A DNA stretch of 64,000 bases, from contig JAODUP010000269.1 of the NCBI GenBank assembly GCA_025642065.1, positions 920,501 to 984,500 on the forward strand. The letters are read 5' to 3'. This DNA is from Paralvinella palmiformis (Eukaryota; Annelida; Polychaeta; Terebellida; Alvinellidae). This document shows, in pieces, positions 47,272 through 59,897 of the stretch. Numbering within the stretch: position 1 is the first letter of the stretch; every line of letters begins with the position of its first letter. Position numbers and translations under genes: made by a program. The notes beneath the pieces are model-generated. The model saw nothing but the letters and a program-made list of their open reading frames with translations. It had not been told where the DNA came from and did no database searches.

Positions 47272-48222
47272 TTATTGTTCACAAATTGAAGTCTCGGTGT
47301 CGTAGCAAATTTCGGTTCCTTCCATATCGGAGAAATTGAGGTCATCAGAAAGATGACTACCGATTGATGTAAGACTGGAAGATGTTGTGAACGGCAATAG
47401 GTGATTAGAGTAAATCGAGGGAGCCGAGCTGTTTATGTGTACACTATACAACGAAGATTCAGAAATCCCACGTAGCCCCTGGAATACTGAGAACAAGTTT
47501 GGCTCCGAGTTGCCCGCGTTGAGCCGATCTCGGCCCATCACTATTTTCGGTCTGTCGACGATGCCATAGCGTCGTTCACAGGTAGAACTTGTTCTAAATA
47601 CCCTTGGTGTCTCGAGGTTAGAGCACTTCGGTAACGAGTGTTCTGTACTATCCTGATCGATCTCATTCAACAGAAGGTAACCACTACTGCCCGTTAACTG
47701 TCCACCACGTGCGCTCTCGTCATCGGCGCCGGCTGATTCGGAATCCCGCCCCATGCGATGATGTCCGTGTATCCGGATCTCGGGGGTTATGACATCGTGA
47801 TTGGCCAATTCATGATAACTAATTTCGTCGAATGCGTCGGCTTCTTTCTTCTGCGGGTCTGTACTGCTCGTCGTCGGATTGGTGCCGGAATGTCTGATGC
47901 CATAGCGGGGTGTTATAAAGTTTCCCGGCCATTGAAGACGAACGCGCAACACCTTCTCCCTTTTTGCCTGTTGCCTGGCCGGACCCAGACCCTTCAGGTA
48001 CTTGTTCACGTCCCTATCTGTCGTCTTATTCCTACTGCCGCGTCTGACCAGCGTTGCTATCAAGAAGAACATCGATAAGCTGTAGACCAGGATGACGACT
48101 ATAACGTACCACAGAGCACCTCGTTGGTCGTACACAAAACTGCCATTAGCGCCCGAAGACGAGTTGACAGATGCCGAAATGTTCTTGTTTTCTGTCTCAG
48201 AAATGTCCATGTCGTCTTCCAT
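47272..48222 (-). CDS. Single-pass membrane protein, unrecognised
   Basis: An uninterrupted 316-residue frame from ATG at 48222 to the stop at 47272-47274. The first 35 residues are acidic and Ser/Asn-rich with three N-glycosylation sequons (Asn14, Asn20, Asn26). One strong membrane segment, WYVIVVILVYSLSMFFLIAT, lies at about residues 38-59, followed by RRGSR and a long polar tail rich in Ser and Asp. This predicts an outside N terminus and a cytosolic C terminus of about 255 residues. The topology and the short basic stretch then DVNKYLKGL after the helix recall KCNE potassium-channel beta subunits, but I cannot show homology. The frame is open upstream of the ATG to a TGA near 48,320 without another ATG, so an extra 5' exon could be spliced in. 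Codon use is less AT-rich than the surrounding DNA, which supports it being real. Confidence 0.62.
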   Translation of the reverse strand: MEDDMDISETENKNISASVNSSSGANGSFVYDQRGALWYVIVVILVYSLSMFFLIATLVRRGSRNKTTDRDVNKYLKGLGPARQQAKREKVLRVRLQWPGNFITPRYGIRHSGTNPTTSSTDPQKKEADAFDEISYHELANHDVITPEIRIHGHHRMGRDSESAGADDESARGGQLTGSSGYLLLNEIDQDSTEHSLPKCSNLETPRVFRTSSTCERRYGIVDRPKIVMGRDRLNAGNSEPNLFSVFQGLRGISESSLYSVHINSSAPSIYSNHLLPFTTSSSLTSIGSHLSDDLNFSDMEGTEICYDTETSICEQ

Positions 48223-50090
48223 GACAAATGCAGTTAAAGTCGTACAAGCACTCCAATAGACGTAGTAAACTGTTGGCTGACATTTGCGGATACCAAGCAC
48301 ATCTCTTGTGAATGAACTTCAGCAGCTTCTATTTCTTTCCCGATTAAATATAACCATGCGGGTGAAATTTACAAATATTATAGGGAACATAGAAAGCCCT
48401 TTTAACGATTCCATTTGTAAATAAAATTAGTCCGTTGCGCAAAACATCTCAATGTTCACCGTCAATTAACTATTCCCAATCAATCGGCATTGGGGACTTG
48501 GTCTTACTGATATACGTGTAGGTGCCAGGTGAGTTCCCAAACTACACGTCAAACATGGCGATCTAATTAATTTATGTGTAATTAAATAGCGGCACCTCGG
48601 GCGTGAGTGGACCTCATTTAATCATTTGCATATGCAGGCATATATATATTAAGTAGCCATTTAATTTGAGATCGCACTAGACAAGGTGTTACCTTGTATG
48701 GCTCTATTGCTACGAGATTTAATTAATTGATTTCATCGACTCTTATACAAACACACGAACTTTAATGATGAAGGAGAAGTAGACGCATTATTTATATAAA
48801 TCTGGCAACGTATATCACTAAAATAACGAACTGTCCGTGTACTGAAGATCTGTACAAAAACGTTGCGCCTGTACAACATAAAGGCTACTTTGATAAACCG
48901 AATGCTCGACTGTCTGGTACTGATCACCAAACGCTCTCTAGGGAGCCATCCAAGACCCGAGTGTGCAGCACAGATGTGATTCGCCACTCAAAATTCAGAT
49001 AAGAACATCATCAGTGCATCTTACCAAGAAATGTACGCTGATATATTTTTTTAATTTCCCTCTTCGATAGTGCTGCCTGTACAAAAAGCACTGTACAATA
49101 AGAAAGCTTTCGAAGCATCCATCCTTAATTTGTAAGATATCCATATAATTAAATTAGCCTAAATACAATAAAAATATGATCCTGTCTCTCGATTCTTCTT
49201 TAACTTTTTGTTACATCTATATCAAACATAACAGTTGTTTTCGTTTTTCAGCATAAAGGGTTCAGCTCTAACCTGTGATGATGAGAATACTCTGCAGTGT
49301 TTAACATCTAATAATAGTAATGCAATAGATGTCCTAAATACTGTTCACACACGTGAAATATAATTAGACTATTGATCCGTGAATACTACTAACCAGCCAA
49401 CTGTCATCGTATATTGTATAACACGAAATGGTTTAGAAATGCTAATTTTGTAAGTAATCAATACAAATAGGATTCACTGAAAGGGCATCATCTAAATTAC
49501 TGATGAGTATTATATGTACGCCCAGAACCTCGATCGTCTCTCTTAACTGACTGTATTTTGATTCTGCTTCATGTTAATATAACAACGTGTGCGTATGTGT
49601 TTCTTTAAGCAGTTGTCTCGTAGAATGGCCAATATACATTCTATCAATTTCCCGTTCTGGCAAAACTACTCCGATTTATATTTGTAGTCGACCAACCTAA
49701 TTTTGAGGCGACAGTATAGTTTAATTTAAAATTTGTGACCACAACAAATTTCTTGTTATTTGTTTTCTTCCGTAAAACAAGCAATCGACAAACAATAACA
49801 TACGAAGTCGTTATTCAAACAAAAGATTATATTTACGAAAAAAATCACGTTATATTTATACGTATATATATATATATCACAGAATATCATCTGCCATTCT
49901 AGCTGTCATGATCACAGTATAAACAACTGTGCTGCAAGCAGCCTTAAACATCTACTTGTGATAGGGCATTTTAATTATTACCGCAAATGAATCGGAATGG
50001 AACCCAGCAACTGACCACAAGTGTAAACTACCGGATCAGTGAATATTCTTTTTAGTCTCGTCGACCAAACTCATATAGGACCTAATCGAT
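48223..50090. other. Intergenic region between membrane gene and Nodal
   Basis: No exon recognised. The part at 48,480-48,720 is rich in homeodomain and POU-type words, and the rest is AT-rich unique-looking sequence with an AT run near 49,862-49,878. Confidence 0.4.
48624..48636. promoter_or_regulatory. Octamer-type POU site
   Basis: ATTTGCATATGCA holds a perfect octamer (ATTTGCAT, 48624-48631) overlapping a second half-site in inverse orientation, the layout used by paired POU factors. It lies about 400 bases upstream of the membrane-protein ATG on that gene's strand and is surrounded by AATTAATTTA and TAATTAAAT words. This is sequence-word evidence only. Confidence 0.3.
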
Positions 50091-50104
50091 GGTTCCCTGA
50101 TTTT

Positions 50105-50680
50105 GTCGTTCTCATAGTTAACTCGTTATACCAATCCTTCTCACGGTTAACTCGTTATACCAATCCTTCTCACAGTTAACTCGTTATACCAATCCTTCTC
50201 ACGGTTAACTCGTTATACCAATCCTTCTCACGGTTAACTCGTTATACCAATCCTTCTCACGGTTAACTCGTTATACCAATCCTTCTCATAGTTAACTCGT
50301 TATACCAATCCTTCTCACTGTTAACTCGTTACACCAATCCTTCTCATAGTTAACTCGTTACACCAATCCTCACTGTTAACTCGTTATACCAATCCTTCTC
50401 ATAGTTAACTCGTTATACCAATCCTTCTCATAGTTAACTCGTTACACCAATCCTTCTCATAGTTAACTCGTTACACCAATCCTCACTGTTAACTCGTTAT
50501 ACCAATCCTTCTCATAGTTAACTCGTTACACCAATCCTTCTCGTAGTAACTCGTTATACTAATCCTTCTCATAGTTAACTCGTTACACCAATCCTTCTCG
50601 TAGTTAACTAGTTATACCAATCCTTCTCATAGTTAACTAGTTATACCAATCCTTCTCGTAGTTAACTAGTTACACCAATC
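50105..50680. repeat. 29-bp minisatellite next to Nodal stop
   Basis: About 20 units of period 29, with a few 26-base variants missing TTC. Each unit has the core GTTAACTCGTTATACCAATC followed by CTTCTCA and a two-base variable joint. Variants include TTATACC/TTACACC and CTCG/CTAG. The array ends 8 bases before the stop codon of the Nodal-like gene (50688) and so would lie in its 3' UTR on the minus strand. Confidence 0.93.
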
Positions 50681-50687
50681 CTATCTC

Positions 50688-53600
50688 TCATCGACATCCA
50701 CATTCTTCAACGATCATATCGTCGTGATGTTTGTGTATCAGTTCGTGATTTTCGTAATAGAGCATCGATAACGGCCGTAGCTTGATCGGTACACAACGGG
50801 AACGTGGAATATCCGGCAACTTCAACCTGTAGAGATTCTGTAATATGGCGTGATTGGTCGGGGTGTACGACCTCTCGATCAGAGTCGGACACCGGCCATC
50901 GCAGTAGAAGGCGTTGAACTTGGCCGGATACACCACCCTGTCGTCCCAACCTAACAGCGACAGGTCGATGGATAAGTCGTACTTCTGACACAGACATTTG
51001 TTCATCCTACGACAGTCTCGAGTCGGTTTTCTTCGTTTATTTCTTGTTCTGGAGCTTGACGGCGTCGAGAAACGTTCTATCCGTCTCCTGAGATCGGACT
51101 CCTTCGTCCTGCTTTCGCTGGATATCACTAAAGATATGGCGTCCATTTTTGACAGTTGTCTTATCAGGTTTCTCGACAGGATCTCATTTTTGTGTCTAAT
51201 CTTCAGCTTCACTACGACGATCGAGTCGCCATTGATCAGAGAAGTTTCGATCAATTTCGTGATGTCCACTTCTGATCGGGTACGTAAATCGATCGATTTT
51301 GTGATTGGTTTCTGGCCTTCGACTTTCACCTTGATTTGGAGAAGGTCACCGTCGAACTGATCAACTCCGGGTAGATGGAGTTCCGCCCTGCGCAGTGTTT
51401 CCGAGGTCACGTGACTCAGGTCGAAGGTGCTGGCCATCTTTAAAGCGGTTCCACCTCTTGTTGCGGTAACCGAGGAAACTGTGAATAGACCATAAAACAA
51501 TTAAATTCTCTGTTTACAATTTCAATTTTTACATAATTACTAATAAGTGTAACAGCTAATGAACACAGCGTCATCATCGATAACAACAATAATAATAAAG
51601 GTTAAGATCTTACTACAATGGTCGTACTCCGACGGTGTCAGTGTCTAGATCATATCCGTTTATAGTACTCTACAAATTGACTTATCCTAGAAATTTGCAC
51701 TTGCAATACCCTAGATATATTGCGCCACTGTTTGTTATAGCAATGGAGCATCATTTGGCAATGTATTTGTAAGCAGATGAGACGCTGTTGTATACATCAC
51801 TCAAACCACACTTTACGATGTTGATAACCAGTTAAAGAATAAAATATCTACAAAGCATATCAATTCAATATTATATTGAATTGTTGACTAAATAATCATA
51901 TTTACTGTTATTATTATCAATGCACAGCACCTCTGAACAGCTTGCTGGAAATACAGGACTTAATGTTAGAACATATATATATATATATATAACGCGAGGA
52001 GCAGTCTAGAGCGATTCAATCATCCTTGGCGCCACCATGCGGGTGAATTTCACACTACGATCTAAGAATCGCTATATCGCGTGTAATGGCCGATAAATGT
52101 CTTGCTGAAAAACTGTATTTAGGCTATTTACCAGATATATTTGGATTTTATTTATAGTCCATTAAACTATGTGATCTTCAGATGATAATTTAGCATTTAA
52201 TAGGAATGGCATAGACTTCATCCAATAGATATATGTCAGCGAGATTTGCATGGCTGTCATGGTCCGGCCTGTCTAGTTCAAACTTATTTTTTGTAGAACC
52301 TTTTGCCATCTGACATGACGATGTGAATGGATCAAATCAATGATCAGATAGATTATAATTGAATGGTTGATTCCTATATTACTATAACATTGGTATTTAT
52401 GCATGGTATCTTGTATTGAAAGTGAACTGTTTTATTTTTTGAATCAGCCATCCATGCAATGTTTACTACATGTAAATGTCAAGGGTGGTAATACTCTAAT
52501 GTATTAACATTTTTCATTTAATAAAATACAGGTGATACATATATGATTAGTTTCAGGTACAAAGAAAAATAATATTTCCAAGACTCTACATTAAAAAATT
52601 TAAAAATCTTCATTAAAATCATTACATTTAACCATGCTAAAAAATCATTAAAATCATTAAGACCCATGCTAAAAAATCTCCTACAAGTCAGCATGAATAG
52701 CTAATGCTTAGCTGTGTCATTCATCTGGAAAGATCGGTCCGTTTAATCATTGAGTTATATCCTGATAAATATTGTGTTAAATCCTTTGGAAAGACAAAAT
52801 CGTTCAGCTGAAATACTAGTCTCAATATCCGTGTAATATGAAATAATTTGCTGAAAGATTTCCAGTATTTATTGTTAGTGAAAAGTTGTCATCCCATGTT
52901 GACAGTGGGCGCCATAGCTGTTTCTAACCCGCGACCGCATGTTGGCATAACAGTTCACTATAAGAGATTAGTTATCTGAATTGAATGCTCATTTAAGAAT
53001 TATATTCTTCCCTATTCCCGTAGAATAAACAAGGACTTATTTCGGTTAACTAATCTATGTTATACAATGTCACGAAAAGTCAATATGTTTGTTGTATTTC
53101 AGAAGGTGTCGGGAGGGAGGAGGAATATAGGCAAATGCCCTATTGTAGTATTTTTATAAATCGATTTACTAAATACTCACTATCACTCTCGATTACAGTC
53201 TACATGATGTAGAGAATATCAAAGATGGTTTTTATATAACAAACAATTGTTTTTTTTAAATGGTAAAATTTGTTATTAGTAATGACGACGATAGCGACCA
53301 GAAAATAGTGAGTAGAGCAACAGACTATAAACACGAAAATATACAGGGTCGAATCCAACAACAACCTTTTGGTTACAATGGATCACACGCCTCACGATTA
53401 GCAAAAACGAACGATATGTTTCTTATGGAGTTCAGGAGGGTGTTTAATTGTACCGACCATAAAACAGAAGTATATAAGTTCTTAGAGCAACAGTACCTCT
53501 TGAGAATGGTTATCAGCACTTAAACCGGCTCTGGGATTCGAGCTATAACTGGAGGCCAATACTCTAGAATCTAGACCCAGTATGCCATATATCTGGTTGT

Positions 53601-53845
53601 ATATGCCTGAAGCTCATTTTTAACAAAAACGTGTAAAACACGAAAAGGACGAACAAAGGAAAAGTACTGGTTGGCCTGACTTATGATGATAAATCAGAAG
53701 TTTGTTTATCAGTTTAAAAATAGCGATTATCAGAAGTGAGCTTTGTTGAGAACAGCGTTGATGTTGATTTAATCTTTTCGTGTTATTATATGTTATGGAG
53801 TATATGGTACTAAATGTATTACCCTGGATCAGATAGAGTGGGTTT

Positions 53846-53879
<34 letters not shown>

Positions 53880-54428
53880 CGTGTGTGTGTGAGTTGACTA
53901 TCATATATTGGGAATATGACGCAGCCTAGAAAAGCCAAAGTACTAATCTCCTGATTTTAAGGATATAATTACAAATACTAAGTTCTCGTTTGAATGACGT
54001 AGTTTCACATACACGTGCGCTGAAACTCTACATATGGAAATGGTATACTCAGTGTATCTCTGGATCTGTTGCGTTCTGGTTTAAAAACAATAATTCCGCT
54101 TACCTTGCCCGTTTATCTTCCTGATTGTGTTACCATCCAGAATGGACGGATTTGGTAACCGGTGCACGTCGGGTTTACTTTCCAAATGTCTTTCTGGATT
54201 CAACTCTCGATAAAAGTCCAGCAATAATGTTCTGGATCTGTTGGCACGACGAAGTTGTTTCAGATCGTCTAGCGAAGGACTAATCCGGAGATCCGCTTCC
54301 TTAACCGGGGCGGGATGATGATGATTTATCAGAGAGTGTAAGTGAACCACCGATGGAAGTGGACAGAGAACGACAGCCGTCTGGATCATCAGACACGTGA
54401 CATGTACCAGACTTCTAGAGCCAGCCAT
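50688..54428 (-). CDS. nodal: Nodal-like TGF-beta family ligand
   Basis: Secreted morphogen precursor. Exon 1 54428-54104 and exon 2 51478-50688 join in phase at a GTAAGC donor and a TTCACAG acceptor, giving 371 residues. A hydrophobic leader (VTCLMIQTAVVLCPLPSVV) starts the protein; the prodomain contains helix-like and FDLSHVTSETLRRAELHLPG segments typical of TGF-beta propeptides; furin-type RNKR ends at Arg257. The mature part has the cystine-knot pattern: C272 then LSIDLSLLGWDDRVVYPAKF, NAFYCDGRCP (C301, C305), PTNHAILQNL, RCVPIKLRPLSMLYYENHEL (C337), and DMIVEECGCR (C368, C370). PTNHA, PLSMLY and DMIVEECGC are closest to Nodal. Oddities: residue 336 is Arg where most family members have the interchain Cys, and two extra cysteines (264, 270) precede the knot. 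A BMP-type ligand is the main alternative. In snails Nodal acts in left-right asymmetry. Confidence 0.82.
51479..52009. other. Nodal intron, proximal part
   Basis: AT-rich intron sequence with an ATA run near 51,586 and an AT run at 51,974-51,990; no further exon seen. Confidence 0.4.
52010..52818 (-). repeat. Dispersed repeat X, minus copy, in Nodal intron
   Basis: Reverse of 39,893-40,488. The left end ATTCAATCATCCTTGGCGCC and TGAATTTCACACTACG match the right end of the other copy, and the right end GTTCAGCTGAAATACTAGTC matches its left end. It contains about 150-200 bases extra (around 52,440-52,540 and 52,600-52,720, including a doubled CCATGCTAAAAAATC). No ORF. Confidence 0.8.
52819..54103. 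other. Nodal intron, distal part
   Basis: No exon. A weak tRNA-like stretch (GTGAGTAGAGCA, GGTCGAATCC) at about 53,290-53,360 suggests an old SINE. A TG/CG run lies at about 53,848-53,891. Confidence 0.4.
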
Positions 54429-55238
54429 CGTTATATGTAGCCGGGATTACGAAACGAAATATATAAAGCTGCTCACTCGTGTTATAACGTAAACATCCAA
54501 CAGACACAGCGTATCAATCTATATATGTACTGGCCTGAAATAAGCATGCACGCACACACCCACACACACACTGATATTTCTGTGACGTGAAATATTCTTT
54601 TGTTTTCAACACTTGCAATATAAAGTCGAATTGAAATTAATAGTATTTATCGACTCAGGATGTCGGGAGGAGTGTGACTGTTAATTAGTCTAGGAAGCCA
54701 TTTGATGTGCACTATATGTAATCGAGCCGTCTAGTTTTGTTCCCTTTTTTTCTGAAATGAGCAATTAATTTGTCTCTAAATCAAAACAATAAGTGATGTT
54801 TTGTTTAACCCTTAGCACCTAACGCTGTTTATTTGTAAATGTGACATAAGATTAAGACAGTGGGTTATATATGGGTGTCTTTATTCCAGGACAAGTGCTT
54901 AAAATTTGGTTAAGCGTATTGATAGAGCACAAGTGTGCGTGTGCGTGTGTGTTAATGTAAATGTATGCGAAAATCTACTTCTATGAACATGTGTATACAT
55001 ATATCCATGTTAAGTACACATATGACATATGCACATGTCTCCGTCGCCGACGGACTGACTGGATTGGATCTGCAAACGTGTGCACAATTTGATAAAGAAA
55101 TAGCAATATCTACAACTGCAATTAATAGAAAACTAACGATTGCAATTAAGATTAATGCCTCCAATTATTTATCAGTGAATTATGTTTCTATAGAATTAAA
55201 ATGATTCTGACTGGCACTTTATATATATATATAATATA

Positions 55239-55270
<32 letters not shown>

Positions 55271-56751
55271 TATTACTATTTTCTGTTATCCTCGGTGTTG
55301 TTTATACATGTAATATTTATTATGTACTCTTTTGTGATGTATACACAATTATATGTATAAGTATTACCTAATAACACAAACAACAACTAATAATAATAAT
55401 AATAATAATAATAAAGAAATATTAAATATTAAATAATAATGACAAACATTATGATAAAGATATTATTATTATTATTATCATCATCAGCAGCATCATCATC
55501 AGTGTACGATTGTCATCTCTGAATACAGAAATATGGCTATAATATTAACTCTACCTTAGATATTGTATAATTTATCGAAAAAGTTGTAGTAAAAGGTCGA
55601 CGTGAACCAGAAGGTAATGAGTTCTTTTAAGTGTAATTAATATAGATTAATGCATAAATAGATATTGTAAGAACTTTACTCTTAATTAAAAAAAAATACT
55701 TCCTCAGTTTTTAATGAATTATCGTCCCTATGAATTATCGTTTCTTGCAATTCGCTCTCATTTCTCGACACCACTACAAAAGACCAGTATGTGGCAGGGC
55801 GGGGAGGGGGGGGGGGCGTACGTATGTGTTCGATAAAACAATAAACAAAGTACACTTTTTGTTCTTCTTGCTGCGGTCTATCTCCTATTGCGCGACGCCG
55901 TACTAACGAACCGTATGTCAGAGTTTTGTTTTGGCCAATAAACAACAAAGGATTGTTAATTAACCGTGAACATTAAATGACAGCATATAGTAAGAGTTCT
56001 AGGCATCACATAACAACTCATAGCACGGTGGGGGGGATGTGGATGTATTACGTCATCTAGCAAGGCCAGTACACTTGTTCAGGTGGCCAGTTTTAGTATT
56101 TAGATCAATATTTATTCAGACCTCTTGCTGCCGGTCTGGATATAAACAAATAAATAATAAGTCGACCTTTGGTTGTCGGTTGTAAACGTTGTGCTTATTG
56201 TCGTCGATCTATCTAGATATCAAATCTAAAATCTACAAGTTTACGTATCTACACGGCGCGCGCGCATGTGTGTGTGTGTGTGTGTGTTTGTGTGTGCAAG
56301 CGAGCAACCGGGGATACATTATTTTTCTATAGCGAAATATATCATCATACGGGAGACTATGTAATGATAAGACACCATAACACATCTTATTATATCATCT
56401 GTAACCGTCATTTCTTCTGGTAACAACCAAATATATTTCGGATCGTTTATTTAGTTTGCCGAGTATTTGCCTCTGATAACAGTATCAATGTGTTGTCAAA
56501 TCGAGACGAAGCCCAGATACAGTATCTACATCTAAATAATATATTTTAATGGTAAAACATGTGACGGTAGACGACATAGATTGTATAATGAATAAACTCC
56601 GAACTGTGTGTGTCACTGGCAACGAATTGTCTTTGATGTGACACAGAGTAAATACACGTCGTATATACATGGTATAGAGTAAATTGACAAATGTAACACT
56701 CTCGGTCCCCTATTAACCACTCACAGAATAGATCTACAATTGACAAATAAC

Positions 56752-56831
<80 letters not shown>

Positions 56832-57647
56832 CGTAAAGCAGAGCTGGATGTAATGTAAAATATGTTTAAATATGGCGCTGAAAGATCTGCAAATTATGTA
56901 GAATACATTTAGAAATGGCATAGCGTAAATTTGCAAATTAAGTAAATATGCAAATGACGTACAGTTGATTTATAAATGACATAGAGTAGATTTTTTAAAT
57001 GACGTAGAAGATCTAGATACTCTAATAACTGCATAATTTACAAACTACCCTAGAGGAGTAGAATACAGTTTTACTTTGTGGTATCTAGTAGAAATGATAT
57101 GATATCACTTGATCTGTTAGATAGGGGACTTGCTTTTATTTAGACATAGAGCCAACGAGGCGAACTATATACAGATATAGACGATCAGTGAATCACTCAG
57201 CTTATTTCAACCAACCGAAAACAACAGCCGGTCACTATTAATCCGACATCGAATGATCCGTCCAAACGAGTAAACATCAAAATAAATATCTGTCTGTTTT
57301 AACATCTCAAGGCAATAAACCATCCAGCAAAGAATCTAAGTAAAAAGTCATTCAGTTAGGTAACTACAAACAATTAAATATATGGTAATAATGCAAGCAT
57401 TTAGATTAATTTGAAGAAAAAAATGTTTGTATGGGAAAACAAACCAATTATGGTCCCGTCATGCCCGAGCAGAGATAATGACACGAGTCATTTTTTTTTA
57501 AATCAACGCGTCCAGTTTGTTGAAAGTTGTACATTATTGGGGATAATATTGTGTTCTAATTATTTTAAATAGTAGCTTTTTCTAGTCCAACCGACTTGTA
57601 TGTTAGTAAAATTGAATCAGATCACAATGAAGTATGTGCCGATTATT

Positions 57648-57686
<39 letters not shown>

Positions 57687-58600
57687 TATCAGGTATAATT
57701 TATTTGTCCCTTCATCTTTTCACCAATTGAAAATTGACGATCACCTATTCTGGACTAGTCACTTATAATTTATATATCTCAACTCACCTCACTAGTCGGC
57801 TAATTTACCGCGCATATAGCGAAATTCGAAGTTGTATTGAATCGTGTTGACTTTGAGCTGAAGTTGGCACGATTGTTTGAGCAGTTCATGAGATATTGAC
57901 TGAGCTAATTACCTACAAGTAAGTGCCTTGATTAGTTTTAGCAGTTTATGTAATATTTATATAGGAAAAATTCAAGGAATATTCGGTGAGCATTTCCAAT
58001 TAACATATATGCAGGAAATTTATCATTACGAGTGATTTGTTCTTAACTGCCATTACAATATCATCATGGATAAAGGCGAGGAGGAAGAGACGCACCGCGT
58101 CAATTTCATCCAAACTACGTATCTCATCCAACAAATATAGCCACAATCACAACAAATCCACGATTAGTAATTACTTTGGCTACTGTAGATTTAAGACCCT
58201 TGAAACTTCTCCCCCCCCCCCTCCGCCAGCAGATCACCCAGATGGCTATCTATGTCACTGACTATGTTATTACAGGAGATTATACGACTAATCCAGCCCA
58301 ATAACTTATAACACTCTTCTTACGTCAACCATTTACAGCGATTTATAACTGAATGTCAGTTTACTGCAAAACGCCAAACTTCTATCTCGGATTTTCTTAA
58401 TATGTAATTTTGTTATAATATTGTTTGATATCTTGTTTGATGGCAATGTTGTGAAAATAAAATTTATGTGCGCACCTTGTGTGGTTCTCCTACGGCGAAG
58501 TATTTCAGTTGTTCCCTAAATTTCTCTGTAGCGCGATTCCATGTATATATATATATATATATATATGGGCTTATCATGTGGGATTTCGCACCAAAATATA
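54429..58600. other. Region upstream of Nodal
   Basis: No exon recognised. On the minus strand a TATATAT word lies at about 54,458-54,466, too close to the ATG to be a normal TATA box unless the 5' UTR is very short. Other contents: AT runs at 55,219-55,270, 56,760-56,829 and 57,650-57,682, an AAT run near 55,390-55,414, an ATT/ATC run near 55,465-55,500, a TG run at 56,268-56,288 and a G run near 55,800-55,815. Confidence 0.4.
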
Positions 58601-58785
58601 TGAACGTGTATATAAGTGAGTGAGTGAGCGAGCGAGTGAGTGAGTGAGTGAGTGAGTTGTTCTTTTATGCACACGTTCGTGAACGCAACGGGGTAAATGG
58701 GTCAAACGACCTTTCTAGTTAATTAGGTGAATTGAAGGATGAAATAACCTTCAGACATAGCTACGGAGAGACTAGAACCTCTTTG
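58545..58785 (-). repeat. AT run, GAGT array and SINE A remnant
   Basis: An AT run (58,545-58,566) is followed by a GAGT/GAGC tetranucleotide array (58,616-58,657) and then a reversed, diverged family A body: TTTTATGCACACG, GTAAATGGGTCAAACGACC, GAAGGATGAAATAACCTTC and AGACTAGAACC in the B-box place. Confidence 0.5.
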
Positions 58786-59857
58786 CTATATAGCATATAT
58801 CCGAGCGAGTAAGAATTGTATCTAGCCTTGATGCTGGTAACATCTGGTAGACACGATCCCGGGTCTACGCCTTTCAGATATACGAGTGCATGTAATTTTA
58901 CGAATAGAGCGTACTGTCGGAGAAATGACAAAAACGCGAATTGCATTTCTCAAACAATATACGTATTTATTCAGATAATAAACTTCAAATCCAACAACTG
59001 ATGATATCAAAACAAAGGGTGCAAAAGTTATATATTTATATGAATATGCAATCCAAAGAAAAAAATAGAACTCGGTAGACGAATATAAAAAATATTGAAG
59101 GTTCTTTCATAACATCTAAATGTCCATGCAAACAGCGACACGTACAAACTAAACACCACCCCAAACTATACAATACCGAAATACCGATAAACATTACAAA
59201 TAGTATAACATGACGAAATGTATCAAATATAGACGGAAACAATCTGATAAACAACGTATACCATTGAGGATTTATAATATCACGGAAATGGCATAAATAA
59301 TATGCAAAAAAGGATGACCCGAATGCAATCATGCTTGGACAGTTTTACGAGAATTTGTGACGAAATACAAACGAACGAAGACGCTGAATTTGTAAATATT
59401 TAAACAGTTGATGAAGGTAAAACCTTCACCATTGTCAATCGCCACTTCTGGCGAATGCAGGCACGGCTTAGTTACAGCGATAAACAAGTACGCACACAAA
59501 CACGCATGGACACTCGCTCAGCAAATATCACCCACAGACACACATCAGGAAAGAAAAAAATGACTATCATGTCGACCGCTAACGCAACAGCTAAGACGGG
59601 TGTGTGTGTGTGGGGATTTTTTTTGTTGGCTTTTATCTTTATTTTATTTTTGTAGGGAACTCCCTTTTAACTTCACTGCAAATAAAAGTCACATTTCAGT
59701 GGTAAGGAACCAAAACCGAGCCCATTTTGTTATTTGTCAAATACATTCTATTATAAGATATGCTTAATTACAATAAGAGGTTACACTGATATTTGCATAC
59801 AATAAGATGGTCACATGTTATGATGCTTACCGACTATCAACATTTTTACAGCTGTTT

Positions 59858-59897
<40 letters not shown>

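Noticed and set aside
47758..48078. 106-aa plus-strand ORF opposite the membrane-protein gene
   Set aside because: Antisense shadow of the longer minus-strand frame, which has a clear membrane helix and glycosylation sites.
50998..51360. 120-aa plus-strand ORF opposite the Nodal-like exon 2
   Set aside because: Antisense shadow of the TGF-beta coding frame.
54455..54470. TATA box for the Nodal-like gene
   Set aside because: The word is only about 30 bases from the ATG, leaving almost no 5' UTR, and AT words of this type are common here.
59036..59332. 98-aa hydrophobic minus-strand ORF that looks like membrane helices
   Set aside because: AT-rich DNA gives hydrophobic codons by chance; no receptor motif, no splice support, no homology I can name.
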